This document shows positions 34,570 through 46,755 of a stretch of 64,000 nucleotides of DNA, in pieces. The DNA lies in the NCBI GenBank assembly GCA_963969345.1, contig OZ017768.1:10642193-10706192 (forward strand), written 5' to 3'. The DNA is from Turbatrix aceti (Eukaryota; Nematoda; Chromadorea; Rhabditida; Panagrolaimidae). The notes beneath the pieces are model-generated. The model ran no database searches and had not been told where the DNA came from. It worked only from the letters and a program-made list of their open reading frames with translations. Position 1 is the stretch's first letter. Each line of letters opens with the position of its first letter. A program made the translations under genes and the position numbers.

Positions 34570-36141
34570 CAGTGAGTTGCAAAATGATAGACTCACCCCT
34601 AAAATCAAAATTTTGGGCAAAACCGTAAAAGCTGCAATAACGGGAGTAGGCTCATTCGATTCAGCGTAAAAAGTTACGTCAGTAATAGTTGCTCCCGGCT
34701 TTATTTGCAAAAAAATACGGCCACCAGAAAATAATTTTAGTTTTTTGACCGTTGCAAAATGATAGACTCACTTGGGTTTTCGGGGGGAATAAATTATTTA
34801 CAGTGCGCCATAGACCCGCAAACTAGGTATTTGTAACAGACATGTTAGTTTCAATTAAAATTAATCACAAATGTGCGGTGGGACAGGCTTCGGAAAAAAA
34901 ATTGGGCGCTTCAGGTGAAATTAGACCCCCAACCTCAATGAAGGCTTCCTGAGAGTTGGTGATCACTGATATTAAGCGCCTATCGACACATACTGAACCT
35001 AGAGTATGTCCCCGTAAGATTTCAAACCGTTTTGGGTACGTACATTGTGTTGGCCAAAACGGAATATTCAATTTTCGATGTTCAGTAGGCTAAAATTCGC
35101 AATTCAGTGCATTCTGACACCGTTTTTGACCGAGAAACTTTTTTTTCTGAACTAACGGCATTGACAAAACAATACGAGATATGCATTTGAAACTTTTTGA
35201 TATAATACGCGACATGCACGGTACGAAACAAGTAGTAAACAGAGCGTTGGGTAAAACAGAAATGACCCCCTTCCCGAATTTGAAATTGTTTCCGCTAATT
35301 TTAGATTTTTTTCTCTCAGTTCGGTCCAGAAACGCATCAAATTGTTTTTGTTGTTAAAATTTAATTTTCCGATATTAGCAAACCCAACTCAATAGCAGCG
35401 TTAGTGAAAAAAAACCGAATTTCAGAACTTGACATCTAACTCCCGTTTTTGAATAATTAAAACAGGAGCTTTTTTACTTTTTTATTGCCCCCCACAAGTC
35501 GAGTATCAGATCAAAAAGTTTCGAATGCATATCTCGTATTGTTTTGTCAATGCCGTTGATTCAGAAAAAAATTTTCTCGGTCAAAAACGGTGTCAGAATG
35601 CACTGAATTGCGAATTTTAGCCTACTGAACATCGAAAATTGAATATTCCGTTTTGGCCAACACAATGTACGTACCCAAAACGGTTTGAAATCTTACGGGG
35701 ACATACTCTAGGTTCAGTATGTGTCGATAGGCGCTTAATATCAGTGATCACCAACTCTCAGGAAGCCTTCATTGATGTTGGGGGATCTAATTTCACCTGA
35801 AGCGCCCAATTTTTTTTCCGAAGCCTGTCCCACCGCACATTTGTGATTAATTTTAATTGAAACTAACATGTCTGTTACAAATACCTAGTTTGCGGGTCTA
35901 TGGCGCACTGTAAATAATTTATTCCCCCCGAAAACCCAAGTGAGTCTATCATTTTGCAACGGTCAAAAAACTAAAATTATTTTCTGGTGGCCGTATTTTT
36001 TTGCAAATAAAGCCGGGAGCAACTATTACTGACGTAACTTTTTACGCTGAATCGAATGAGCCTACTCCCGTTATTGCAGCTTTTACGGTTCTGCCCAAAA
36101 TTTTGATTTTAGGGGTGAGTCTATCATTTTGCAACTCACTG
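34570..36141. mobile_element. Tc1-like non-autonomous element with very long inverted repeats
   Basis: Both ends read CAGTGAGTTGCAAAATGATA in inverted orientation and are flanked by TA (34568-34569 and 36142-36143). The arms span about 34570-35200 and 35511-36141 and differ at very few positions in what I compared (for example AAAACCG versus AGAACCG), so the insertion is young. Inside each arm, about 175 bases from the end, the motif GTTGCAAAATGATAGACTCA recurs, the IR/DR layout of some Tc1-like transposons with two transposase-binding sites per end. The short frames inside have no transposase motif, so movement would need a transposase supplied elsewhere. It lies between the NADAR gene and the receptor gene. 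Confidence 0.88.
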
Positions 36142-36381
36142 TATACCCCCCCCAACACACTCAAACTCTGCATCATCATTTTAGAGTAATAATAAATTGT
36201 TTTTATTTTTTTGTGGTTAATAAAAAATCGGGGAATGTAAAATATTTATGGGAATTTTTCTTTTGACAATTGAAAAAAAATATTAGAAATCTGTGTAAAA
36301 ATGTACAGTTGTCCCAAAACGAAAAAAATATATGCAAACATTTTATTTCGAACAAAAAAATCAGACATTAATATTAATTAA

Positions 36382-39300
36382 TCAACTGATATGAACTTCC
36401 GTGGCGAGAATCGTTGTTCGATGCACCGCAGCGTTTGGCACATGAATCTGAGAATCCACTGCTCCGATGCTGTTTACGTTCTGCCTCGAAGATCCGTGAT
36501 TTCCGCCATGTGTCGTCACTTCTGTCACCTTCAGCGCGCGTGTTTTTTTGAGTAAGAAGCGTCTCAGCTTTGGACAACAGTACAGACAGAGCCACGGAAA
36601 TGCCAGGACGACGATATCTATTGTCCAGTGGACTTTTTTGGTTGCTTCGAGGAGAAGATGGATGTCATCCTGCATCCCACTTGCAAATGTTATCAACTAA
36701 AATTATTATACGTTCAGCTAATAAAAATATTATTTTTAAAATTGGTGTAAACATTGCTGTTTTTTTAATTATTTTTTAAACAAACCATGGATATCGTAAA
36801 CACAAACGATATTACAAAGTGATACAGTGCGAGGACGTAGAGCGGAACTTCGATGTTCTGGTAGCGTTGAGCTTTCTGGACGTCGGTTTTCATTCCTCGT
36901 CGATACCGAAATATCATTATGCCTGATCGGACGTTTATCACGGATGATAGGCCGACTGATATCAGGGATGTGACGCCAAAGATCAGGGAGGTGTATTTCT
37001 GAAAAGAAATATTTTCGGCCGGCTAAAAAATTTTCGGCTAGACAAATTTTTGATCCGATAGGCTCTAGGAAAAAAATTATTCTTAAAAAAATATGAATTT
37101 TTTATCTTTAAAATTACGTCATTTGATCACGGAAAATTAGAAGACTTGCTCCATCATTTGTAATTTTGTGGCTTTCCCCTTTTCACATTGACGTAATTTC
37201 TGGACGAGCCTTAGGTCATTTCGGGCATATTTTATACCTTGGCGTGGGCATCGTTTTTAATTATGCTAAAGTTCAAAAATTAAGCTGGCACGCTCCAGAA
37301 TGATAAAAGGTTGTTTACCTGACATTACGGTAAATTATTTTTCAAAAAAATGTGTTTTGACCACTACCGGGGCTCCCGGCTAGCTCGCGCTTCCTCGTAG
37401 ATCCCGGACACTTCGTAGTAGACAATAGTTTATCAGTAGAATCTCTCGTACAACAACCGTGGACAATTATACGTAGGACGATGACTCGATGACGGCGACC
37501 GCTGCGTGTCCCCAACCGGGACGAGCGCGTGCCACGCGCGACCTGCCTGCTGCTACTCCCGCCGACCAGAATGATGACTTCGCGTCATCGGTCGCTGCCG
37601 ATCTGCTTGTCTTGCCGGCGCACGCTTCCCTCGTGGCCGCACACGTTCTCTGCCTCGCGCTCGTGGCTCGCTCACCAGTCCCTGGGAGAATGGTCAACCA
37701 GTCCCGGTACCACTCCTTCCCCCAGCTGACCGTCGTCGCTGGATCCAACCGGATCCTGCGTCACGCGTCAGCTCAACTGAGCCGACCGGGACTGCGCCTG
37801 TAGTCGTCTTCGTCGCCTTTGACTTCCTTCGGTTCCTCGAACTTCACTCAACTGAGTGGATTTCATCCTGTTTGACCGCATGCTCAGCCACCTTCTTCCG
37901 GTGCCACCAGCCGTCCACCGCCATCCACAAAGGCCCCTTCTGGCTCGCTGGCCGAAGCTCTGCACTTCCATGGATGCGTTGGACCTCTTTCGGTATTCTT
38001 CCGCGTTGCCCCCCTGAGCGGTGTCTTTGTTGGTTCCTCTCCTTGAATCTCACTCAACTGAGCGGCTTTCATCCTGCTTCCTGCTGTGCCCGTAGCCGCT
38101 CGCCGCCGTCCACGTAAGGCCCCTTCTGGCTCACTGGCCGGAAGCTCTGCTCTTCCGATGGACACCTTCTTCTGATGGTGGCTGCTTCCTTCGCCGGACC
38201 ATCCCGCCGGTCACCTTGCGACGATGTCCATCCCCAGTTGGCCCAATCCTGGCACATGTGCACCTGGCCGGATTCTCTGCCCTTCTGCTGGATCTCTTGC
38301 ACTGCTTCGCCGTCGTCTTCATTCCGTGACTGGCTCCAACCACGCCACTGCTGCCTGTGTCTCGCTGGCCAACTGCCCTGCCACAGGTATTCCGTCGTCT
38401 TCATTACCCAACTGGGTGTCCGTCACGTGACAGGTTCCAACCATTCCACCACTCTGCTGCATGCCTCACCCGGATCAACTGATCAGCTGCATGTCTTACG
38501 CCTCTTCGCGCAGCCTCGCTGCCCAATTCTCTGCATCCTGTGTCGCTGCCGCACTGCCACCAGTCATCCTTGCAGTCCGCTTGCCTCCCGGGCCGATCTT
38601 CCTCCATGACGCTGCTGCTCTGGGCCGCCAGCTGCCTCTCTGTGCTGCACTGCACGGCCATTTCATTCTCGACGCCATCACTCGCGCTCGGATTCTTTGC
38701 AGCTCAACTGAACTGTCACTGATGATGCACGCCTGGACCGCCATCGGTTTCTCTCACAACCCGCTCGTCTGCTGTGCAGATGCACGTACCCAATGCCTGA
38801 TTGCACCACATCACAACTGCGACGTGCTCGGCGGTTTTCCTGATGTGGCTTCCATCCTTGACCGCCGGACAACTCGATTCTCGCAACTCAACTGAGCTGT
38901 TGCTGCCTTGGTTCGCTTCTTCCTTTCCACCAGCCAATTGGCCTGGTCACTCCGTCGCCGCGAAATCAAAAACATGGCGCTTTGCCTAGGCCATTCTTGA
39001 GTGATTCTGGTCGCAGGCCAAGCCAACTGGCCTGACCTCGGGAGAGCGTCGTTGTCGTTGATCCTCGTTTCTTCTCTCCGCTGCGTGTTGCCGTAGTGCG
39101 TGTGCCGCGTCGCCGCCATCGATCGATCGTAGTCGTAGTCTCTTCTTCCGCGTAGCTCGAATCAGCACTCTCGTCACCATTTGCTGCCGGGGCTCCCGGC
39201 TAGCTCGCGCTTCCTCGTAGATCCCGGACACTTCGTAGTAGACAATAGTTTATCAGTAGAATCTCTCGTACAACAACCGTGGACAATTATACGTAGGACG

Positions 39301-40732
39301 ATGACTCGATGACGGCGACCGCTGCGTGTCCCCAACCGGGACGAGCGCGTGCCACGCGCGACCTGCCTGCTGCTACTCCCGCCGACCAGAATGATGACTT
39401 CGCGTCATCGGTCGCTGCCGATCTGCTTGTCTTGCCGGCGCACGCTTCCCTCGTGGCCGCACACGTTCTCTGCCTCGCGCTCGTGGCTCGCTCACCAGTC
39501 CCTGGGAGAATGGTCAACCAGTCCCGGTATACGCTGCAAAAAATATTTATCAATTTTTTGTAGGCTACAAAATGACATTTACTGACATTTGCGTACTATT
39601 TAGTACTTGGGGACTAATAAGCAATTCATGATAAAACATTATCATCCTTTTTTTAATTTTTTGATCAAAAATTATTTTTTGCATCTACAAACCCTCGAAA
39701 AAGCACTCCATGGCACGATGCCGTAATAGGTGTTTTCTGTGAGAGGTACCAGCACCGCCTGACCTGCGTACAGGTAGCTGGAAGCTGCCAGGGCTATGAG
39801 TGTTGTAATTCCAATTAGCAAGCCGAGCTTCTGACTCCAGATCTAAAATAAATGTGCATGACTGTAAAAAAGGTTATTTTTTGTATCCTCCTACGACTTG
39901 ACTTGCACGTGACTTTTGGAGTCCAGAAAACACTCACAGAGTCGTATACGGTGGGTTTTACGATCGCTGTCCACCTGTTGTAGGCTATCAAGACGTGAAA
40001 TTGAGATCGGATGAAGAAGATGAGGTAGACGGAGCTGTAGATGAAAGTTGGGGCGTAGGAGTCTTTGACGAATTTGTAGAGAGGGAATGCAAAGGACTGT
40101 TGGGGTAGGGTAAAGGATATGAAACCGATGATCCATAGGAAGATGTCCTGAAGGTTTTATGGGTTTTAATTTTGATATGTGAAATATTGGTGTGATTTTT
40201 AATATTTTTTAAAACTAAAATTATAAAATTTTGGCTTTGGTTTAAAAGTTGAAATCTTGTGTTAAAAAAATTTGTTTTGTTGCTATAATTTTAGTTTTTT
40301 ATTGAAAATTATAATAATTACTATCTTCTGCAGATTGTAAATAATTAACACTTTTCAATCAAAACAAAAGTTAATGTAGCCTACATAAATACTAATGAAA
40401 GTTATCATGTTTCCACAAGATATGTACCAAAATTAATAGTTATTTGCATTTTCAAAAAAATGTCATATATCGTTTGTCAAAAAAATTTGAAATTTTGAAA
40501 CCAATATCTAAATTTACGGTCATTTGCTTTTTTTAGGTTTAGAGACCATAATTTTCAAAATTAGTTTGAAAAAATGTACTTGACTCACCAAGATTCCATA
40601 AATGGCGTGCAATTTGTAAAAATAATTTTTAAAGGAACGGCTTGTCAAGAATATTGCCACAATTGATACGTACAAAATTAGGGATGGTACAGCAAGGACG
40701 AGAACCAATCCAAATTCCGCCGGTGTAGACAT
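36382..40732 (-). CDS. Serpentine chemoreceptor (Srg/Srv-type 7TM GPCR)
   Basis: Five exons on the minus strand (40732-40589, 40147-39938, 39842-39693, 36998-36786, 36696-36382), all introns in phase 0, give 343 residues, the usual size for nematode serpentine receptors. Hydrophobic segments are visible at FGLVLVLAVPSLILYVSIVA (TM1), IFLWIIGFISFTL, YSSVYLIFFIRSQFHVLIA, LGLLIGITTLIALAASSYLY, YTSLIFGVTSLISVGLSSVI, VPLYVLALYHFVISFVFTI and IDIVVLAFPWLCLYCC (TM7). AYNRWTAIVKPTVYDSIW after TM3 matches the NRxTAIxxP...W motif of Srg-superfamily receptors. It is probably a plasma-membrane chemosensory receptor; the ligand is unknown. The third intron is 2.7 kb because an LTR element (37367-39529) sits in it, so expression may be affected, though the reading frame is intact. 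Confidence 0.88.
37367..39529 (-). mobile_element. Young non-autonomous LTR retrotransposon
   Basis: Two direct repeats of 343 bp (37367-37709 and 39187-39529) appear identical over their full length. On the minus strand a primer-binding-like TGGTGACGAGAGTGC follows the right repeat and a polypurine GGGGGAAGGAG precedes the left one, so the element reads leftwards, the same direction as the host receptor gene. The 1.48 kb interior is GC-rich and has no gag, protease or reverse transcriptase motif. It carries several CTCAACTGAG words. Open frames inside are not convincing genes. Identical LTRs mean recent insertion. The target duplication is unclear (at most TAC). Confidence 0.85.
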
Positions 40733-42275
40733 TACTGTTTATGTCTATATTATTTGCCCCGAGGTTTGACCAACGTACACACATATACAACACATAAAAC
40801 TCAACGGCAGAAAAAGTTTTTATGACTCCGCCTTCTGTGGCATGAGTTCATTGGTTATCAACAACTTTTAAAAAAGTTCCGTTTTCTGCAGACGGAGACT
40901 TTTGTACAGTAAAAAAATATAAAAGAGGAAGCACGTTTTTTACAGCAAGCATTTATACTTTAAGTGCATATTTATTTATTTTTGTACAAAACGACCTATT
41001 GTAGGAATTGCACCCGAAACTTCTGCAGACGAAGAATTTGTACCGAGTTCTTGAAAGTTGCTCACCGGATGCAACTTCGTTGATTAAACATTACTATTTA
41101 TTACGCCAAATTAGTTTGTTTTATTTTTTTTCGCATAAACAGTTAACCAGTAGGTGAGGAATCTTGTTGTTTTATGATCACTGAAAAAAATTTGTACGAG
41201 CAAAGTCAACGATGTTCTGACGTTGAGGATGGAAGTCGCGCGCTGTTCTGCAATAAATATGTATTACAGTAAATGTTCTGGCCGATAATGATAATGATTT
41301 TCCACGGCCTGCAAGATGGTTTTACTTACATGATAGAACACCCGAATCACGGGTCCTGACTGATGTGAGTGCGTGGAATCCATATATCCGGTTATCCTGA
41401 GATTCTCTTGCATCCATGAAAATTCCGGATGTGTTTTGTTAATCGGTAGTTATACAGTTTATAGCGTTCGATCAGCACTGCAGCCAGTGCACTGGCCCTT
41501 GTGTTTCGCTTACGAGCGGGAAAAAAAGACGAACATAAGAGCGCGAACAGAATGCGCGCCAAAAATTAAAAATACGCGCTACCGATTTCTTTTTTTCGAC
41601 GAAGCAAGCGTAAAAAATAGTAAATTGAACAATTCAGTTTTTTCGCAACCATTAAACAAATTACTATAAAAGGATTCTTTTTTGTTCAACAAAACATTTC
41701 ACGTCATTTTTTTTACCCATTTTCCCTGCCATTACCTTTTTTTTTCAAAAAATTGCTGTCAACTCGAAATTCTTTGTGGATGAGCAACGATAGTCAAACT
41801 GTAATAAACTGCTCGCTCACTCAGGTGAAAAAAAATATTAATTGTCATCTTCACCTGACTAAGCCCCCTGACGGTCCGTCGGACACGCAAACAGGTGAAC
41901 ACCGGCAAAGACAGCAACTGCAAATACATGACTCAAGTGAATCACTTCCTCTCCTCATCCGTAAAAAAAGACGAAGACAGTCATCATCTTCGCTGGCTGA
42001 AAAGAGATCCGACGGAGGGATGCAATGGGGGCGGCGGTCGGGTGACTCGATTCACCCTCCAATTTTGCCCCCAAGGCATCGTCCTCATTTGTCACCTTCT
42101 CCGTGGATCCGAGGTTTTGCAATTAACCGACTTGACTTGACTCACCAGACTTGATTTTTTTGACTGCAGTTGAATCGATTGGATTGGATTTCAATTTGTT
42201 CTTTGCTTGTTTTTTGAGACTAATTAATGAAAGTGGTTTGGAATTTATGATGCTTCTCAGATAACCGACGGGACT
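40733..42275. other. Divergent intergenic region (receptor / MBL gene)
   Basis: Region between the receptor start (minus) and the metallo-beta-lactamase gene (plus). A CT- and CA-rich segment at 41870-42150 gives overlapping open frames (41753-42154, 41895-42140) without domains; these might be 5' UTR but are not called. A CTTCTCAG at 42253-42260, 15 bases before the ATG, could be a spliced-leader acceptor. Confidence 0.4.
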
Positions 42276-44843
42276 ATGAAATTTTATTTTTTGTTGTTGG
42301 TCATATTTTTGGTACCTTCGATATTTTGCATCGGCAAAAACGCTGAAGATTCAGGTAAATTCTTTTCGTTTATATTTTTTATTTTTTTACTGTGCTTTTA
42401 ACATTATTGTTTTTTGCAAAGTCAACATGCAGGTTTTTTTGATGTTAAAAGAATAAAAGAAAATTTGATGATAATTATGTTTTAGTGCAACCTTGACATG
42501 CAAAATGGTTACTCTGTATTTTTTTGCACTAACTTTAAAACTTTTATGTCAAGATTGAGACGCACAAAATTGTTTGCAAAAAAGTTGCATGCAATATTTT
42601 TTTTGACCACAAGAAAGAAATGAATAGTTTTTGGGAAATACATACATACATATAAAAAATTATCGTATACATAAGCTATACATCACAGAACTTTCTCCTT
42701 CTCTGCTGATTTTCAATTTTGTTGACTGGAAATCACAGTTTTTCAATCATTTTTTCTTTTTGTTTTAGAAATCAGCGCAGACGACCTCAGGCTACTAGAC
42801 GGGTTCCAACTTGATAGATTGGCCGATTTTGTCAAGGGCAGGGGCAGAGGCTTTGTCTCCAAAGTGCCCTTCGAGGACCTGCTCGAAGGCAAGAGCGAGA
42901 CATCTGATGACCTGTTTATGGAAGAAAAAGCAGCTGCTGGCGGGGGAGGATCGTTTGAGACCTTCGATCCTGATATAGTCATGCTTGGTGGAGGGGGACA
43001 GGTTTGCGATCTTTCACCTGGCCAATATATTTTTTTTGTTTTCAGATCGAAGAAGAAGATTTGGGTTTTCGAAGATCCGGTTCTGGTGGCATTCAGACAG
43101 TTCCTCTCATTTCCGTGCCGTTTCAAGCTTCGCACAGTGTCGGACAGTCTCACAGAAAACTTAAACCTGGAGAACGTCTAATTATTCCGAACATTCTGAT
43201 GCCCACTCCAAGGCCAAGAACTGAGAGTTCCACTAGCTCGAGTAGACATGACCTTCTGCTGAGACCGCAGCAACGCGTTCGGCAGAAAAAGCCCTCAACA
43301 AGACGACCACCCACCTCGCCAGCGCAACCGAGCAATTCCGAGTTTGAAGAACTTGCCAGGATTCTTCAATCTTTCAGAAACTCTCAAAAGGCCAGAAACA
43401 GGACAAATTCTGCATCGGGGGAGTCCAGTTATGAGGCGCCGTTCAGGGAAGGAATGAAGGTGGAGGTCAGAACCACTACGCAAGCGCCTACGACGGCTAC
43501 GACTCCTGCTTTTAGGTTAGTTTTATTTTTGTATGTTTTTGAATTAATAAAATGTTTCAGACGGCAGGGCTTGTCCGTCGTGGTTGAAGAAGTCCCAGAA
43601 GCCGAAGAACCGGCCGAATTTGTGATTTCCCCTCTGAAAGAACGCTGGCAGGTGCTCGCCAGACCTTCTCCGAGTCCACCAAGAGAAAGACCACCCACCG
43701 ATAGCAATCCATTTGGCATGATCAATGGCATCGCAATCAAACCAAGCCAATCAGAGTCAACGGAGATCAACGTTGAATCGGATGAACTGGTGCCGATCAC
43801 GGAAAACGAGTGGGAGGAAAAAATGAGGGATATCAGTCGAAAGCTGGGAAATTACCTGCTGGCAATTAAAAAGAAGAAAGAAGTGAGCGGCGAAATGCCA
43901 GTTCAGTCGTATCACGTTGATGTGACAACTACAACAACGACGACACCGATGCCGATGCCGACACGAATGAGTACACCGATGATGCCGACGACGACTGGCA
44001 AAATGACGTCACAGTCAATGACGATGAATTCAGTGTGGAACAATCGGATGAAGTCAAAGTCTTACGTGACCATTATACGAGAAGTCTGTTTTTTAGGTAC
44101 TAAAATGGACAAAGTGATAAATTTTATTTTTTTATAGGGTTTTATCCGGCAAACAGGTGCCAACGAATACCACCTCTCAGCTACCATAACTGTCGTCCGA
44201 GATCACGGCAAGGTTATTCTCGTGGACACTGGCCTTGCTACCGACATTAACGGTCACACTGACTTGCTAACAAGTATCTATATCTTGTTTTTTGCACCTT
44301 TACAATTTTTTTTCAGAGCTCGCCCGTCTAAACATCAGCCCACCAATGGTGAACTACGTCGTCACAACCCATGGTCACCCAGACCATTCCGGGAATCTAA
44401 ACGACTTCCCAGATGCCATCCACTATCAGGGAAGAATGGCGCATCACAACTCCAGATTTCGGGTGGTGGAAGAATTTTTGCACGCTGGAGGCAGGGCAAG
44501 GTTGACGCCAAATATTTACCTCATGCGGACCCCAGGACACTCTGCTGAGGATATTTCTGTTGTCGTTGAGAACACCGATAAGTAAGAAACTTTTTTGATG
44601 ACTGTTCGGAGTGACAATTGTTTCAGATACGGTACAATAATAATCGCAGGCGACACCTTTATAAGCGAAAATGACATTGATTATCCAGTTATGTGGAGGC
44701 AGTTTGCGTGGAACGAAAGCCTTCAGGACGAATCTCGGAAGCAGATTATCTGTCGCGCCAACTTTATCGTACCCGGTCATGGCAAAGTCTTTCGAGTGAC
44801 GACGGCTATGAAGAGTAGCGTTAATTGTCTTACACATGCTTAG
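42276..44843 (+). CDS. swip-10: MBLAC1/SWIP-10-like secreted metallo-beta-lactamase protein
   Basis: Seven exons (42276-42354, 42769-43001, 43046-43515, 43561-44083, 44138-44273, 44317-44581, 44627-44843) give 640 residues. Residues 1-18 are a signal peptide. Residues about 20-425 are low-complexity, rich in Ser, Pro, Arg and Thr, and look disordered. The metallo-beta-lactamase domain starts at VTIIREGFIRQTGANEY and carries VILVDTG, THGHPDHSG (about 497-505), TPGHSAED, IAGDTF and VPGHGK, which supply the usual zinc ligands. Human MBLAC1 and C. elegans SWIP-10 (a glial protein affecting dopamine neurons) have this type of domain; the symbol is by family resemblance only. Exon 4 ends at a non-consensus GTCTGT donor, chosen because it is the only one that keeps the domain in frame. 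The ABC transporter gene follows on the same strand 1.9 kb downstream. Confidence 0.85.
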
Positions 44844-46755
44844 TTACATTTTTTCTCTGTTTTGTACATAAATGACGTGTTTGCATGACATGAACTATGC
44901 AGAGTACAACCATATAATCAGCGTCCATATCTCACGTTAAGCAAATTCATCGAAAGAACTGCATCGGTGCACCCAATTTGATGTTAATGATTTTGGGTTA
45001 GCAGGGAGAGTGACGCAGGTCCACGTAAGGGGAAACACACCTTTGCTTTTTTGATGCGTAGCATACATGAGTCAAATACATTTTCAATATGTATTTCGCT
45101 GTTTTTGTTATCAATCAGACGCAGCGAGAACGATCATCTATTACTAATCGTTTTTCTCTTAGTTAGTAATATTTTCGTTGTTGCAACGCCCTTTCGTTTT
45201 CTCTTCGTAATATTTTTGTTCTTGCAGCTATTATTTATTATGTGACTCATTTTGAAGTTTTGGAATCATAGCATTTCTAATAGCCAGATAGTAATGCAAA
45301 GATTTTGAATAAACAAACACGATTGAGCAGTCATTTAGACTTTTTTTGAGTTTTGACTTTAAGATTATTGGACCGTTGACTCACTTGAAATGAGTAACCT
45401 ATATTGGCGGTAAATGTAGAACACTTGGCAACATAAATGAAAAAAAAATTAGCTAGTTTTTTAATTACCTCTTTTTTAATAATTTTTCTGCAAGTGATTT
45501 CTAAAGAAGAACAATATTGTTTTTTCCCATACGAAGTTTTACAGTTATTGCAAAATTGCGTTTACATACGTACGTCATTATTACGATTTCATGATATTTC
45601 GAAATTCGGTCGCAATTTTTGTTTACGAATTTTTTGCGAACAAATTTCAAATTACCTTTCAGAGTTTTTGGCTATAGCTGTTTTCTGTCACTAACAGGTG
45701 CAAAGTTGTAGAGAACGCCTACGAAGCTGTCGTGTTCGGTTTTTGCTTCAGTATTTACTTTTGGCACTGAGGTGCAGAGTTGTGTTCATATTTTTTTTGT
45801 ATTTATAGTTAGACGCCGGTATCTCAAAACTTCATGCGAATAACACTAACGAGAGCTTCTCACATCAAAGTTGGACCAATAACTTTGGGCAGCATTCTGG
45901 GAAGGTCACGGCGCGACAGAGGGCACAGTGCCCCTACTTGAGCATAAAGCTTACAGGGTCTGGGAATCACACGCGCATGCGCGGTAGGTCAGATCGCAAA
46001 CGTAGTTCGAGCAAAACCTGCGCAAGTGTTTTACAAAATTCACGAATCGCGATTCAATTTTTGTCTTTCAAGCGTTAGCGTTAAAAAATGGAATACAAAT
46101 AATCACACCTCAATGCCTCGATTTTACAATTTGTGTTTTTTGAACATCTAAAATGGCGCCAAAAATGACATACTTGTAATTTCTGCCCATGATGTTCCCA
46201 CCGCGAATTTTTAAATTCTCAGTTTGTCACTTGTTGTTGACAGCCGCGTTCGTCGAAATGTTGATTCATTATTGTTTATTTTCTTCAAATTAGACATCGA
46301 ATTCCACCACGCTGAACCAAAACAATCAACGACGACCCCAGACTACCCAATATAATACAATTGGTAAGCGTTCACGTCGCACTATTGTCCCAGCTAGCGC
46401 ATTTATTATCGATACGCACGCTAAAAAACTCAGTCCAGGCCTCAGGGATGTTTTGTGTTAGAGCGCGCATGGTGCTTCGTAGCAGCCACATGATGGCTGG
46501 CCGCGGGCTGGTCGGGCTGTGTCGTGTTATGTACCCGTTGGGGGCCTAGCAGTGGATGAAAAAAGGTGTGAGAGGGGAGAGGAGACCAGCGCACCTGCAG
46601 GGATAGGACATGGGGTACTCGCTAAGCAAATAATAGCCTGTCGCATGTATAATTTATTTATTTGTCCAACGCTGGACTTCAACGCTCGGGTTTCATCGCA
46701 GACTTTTTTTTGTAAAAATTTTTGACCCATCGCTGTTTCTTTAGAAATCCTTCAA
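44844..46755. other. Intergenic, with a GC-rich unclassified patch
   Basis: No gene is seen between the MBL and ABC genes. From 46340 to 46640 the DNA is GC-richer and unlike its surroundings. At 46645-46715 the minus strand reads CCAGCGTTGGACAAATAAAT, like a retroposon 3' end with an AAAT tail. Frames at 46361-46549 and 46519-46725 cross this patch and have no domain. A TTTCTTTAG ends at 46744, 11 bases before the ABC transporter start, and may be a spliced-leader acceptor. Confidence 0.45.

Noticed and set aside
37467..39231. Many overlapping frames in the GC-rich block
   Set aside because: High GC content makes long frames by chance. They lie inside the LTR element, occur on both strands in several frames and lack retroelement motifs.
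41753..42154. 133-codon frame upstream of the MBL gene
   Set aside because: Ser/Arg/Pro-rich and overlapped by another frame, no domain; may be UTR but not supported as a gene.
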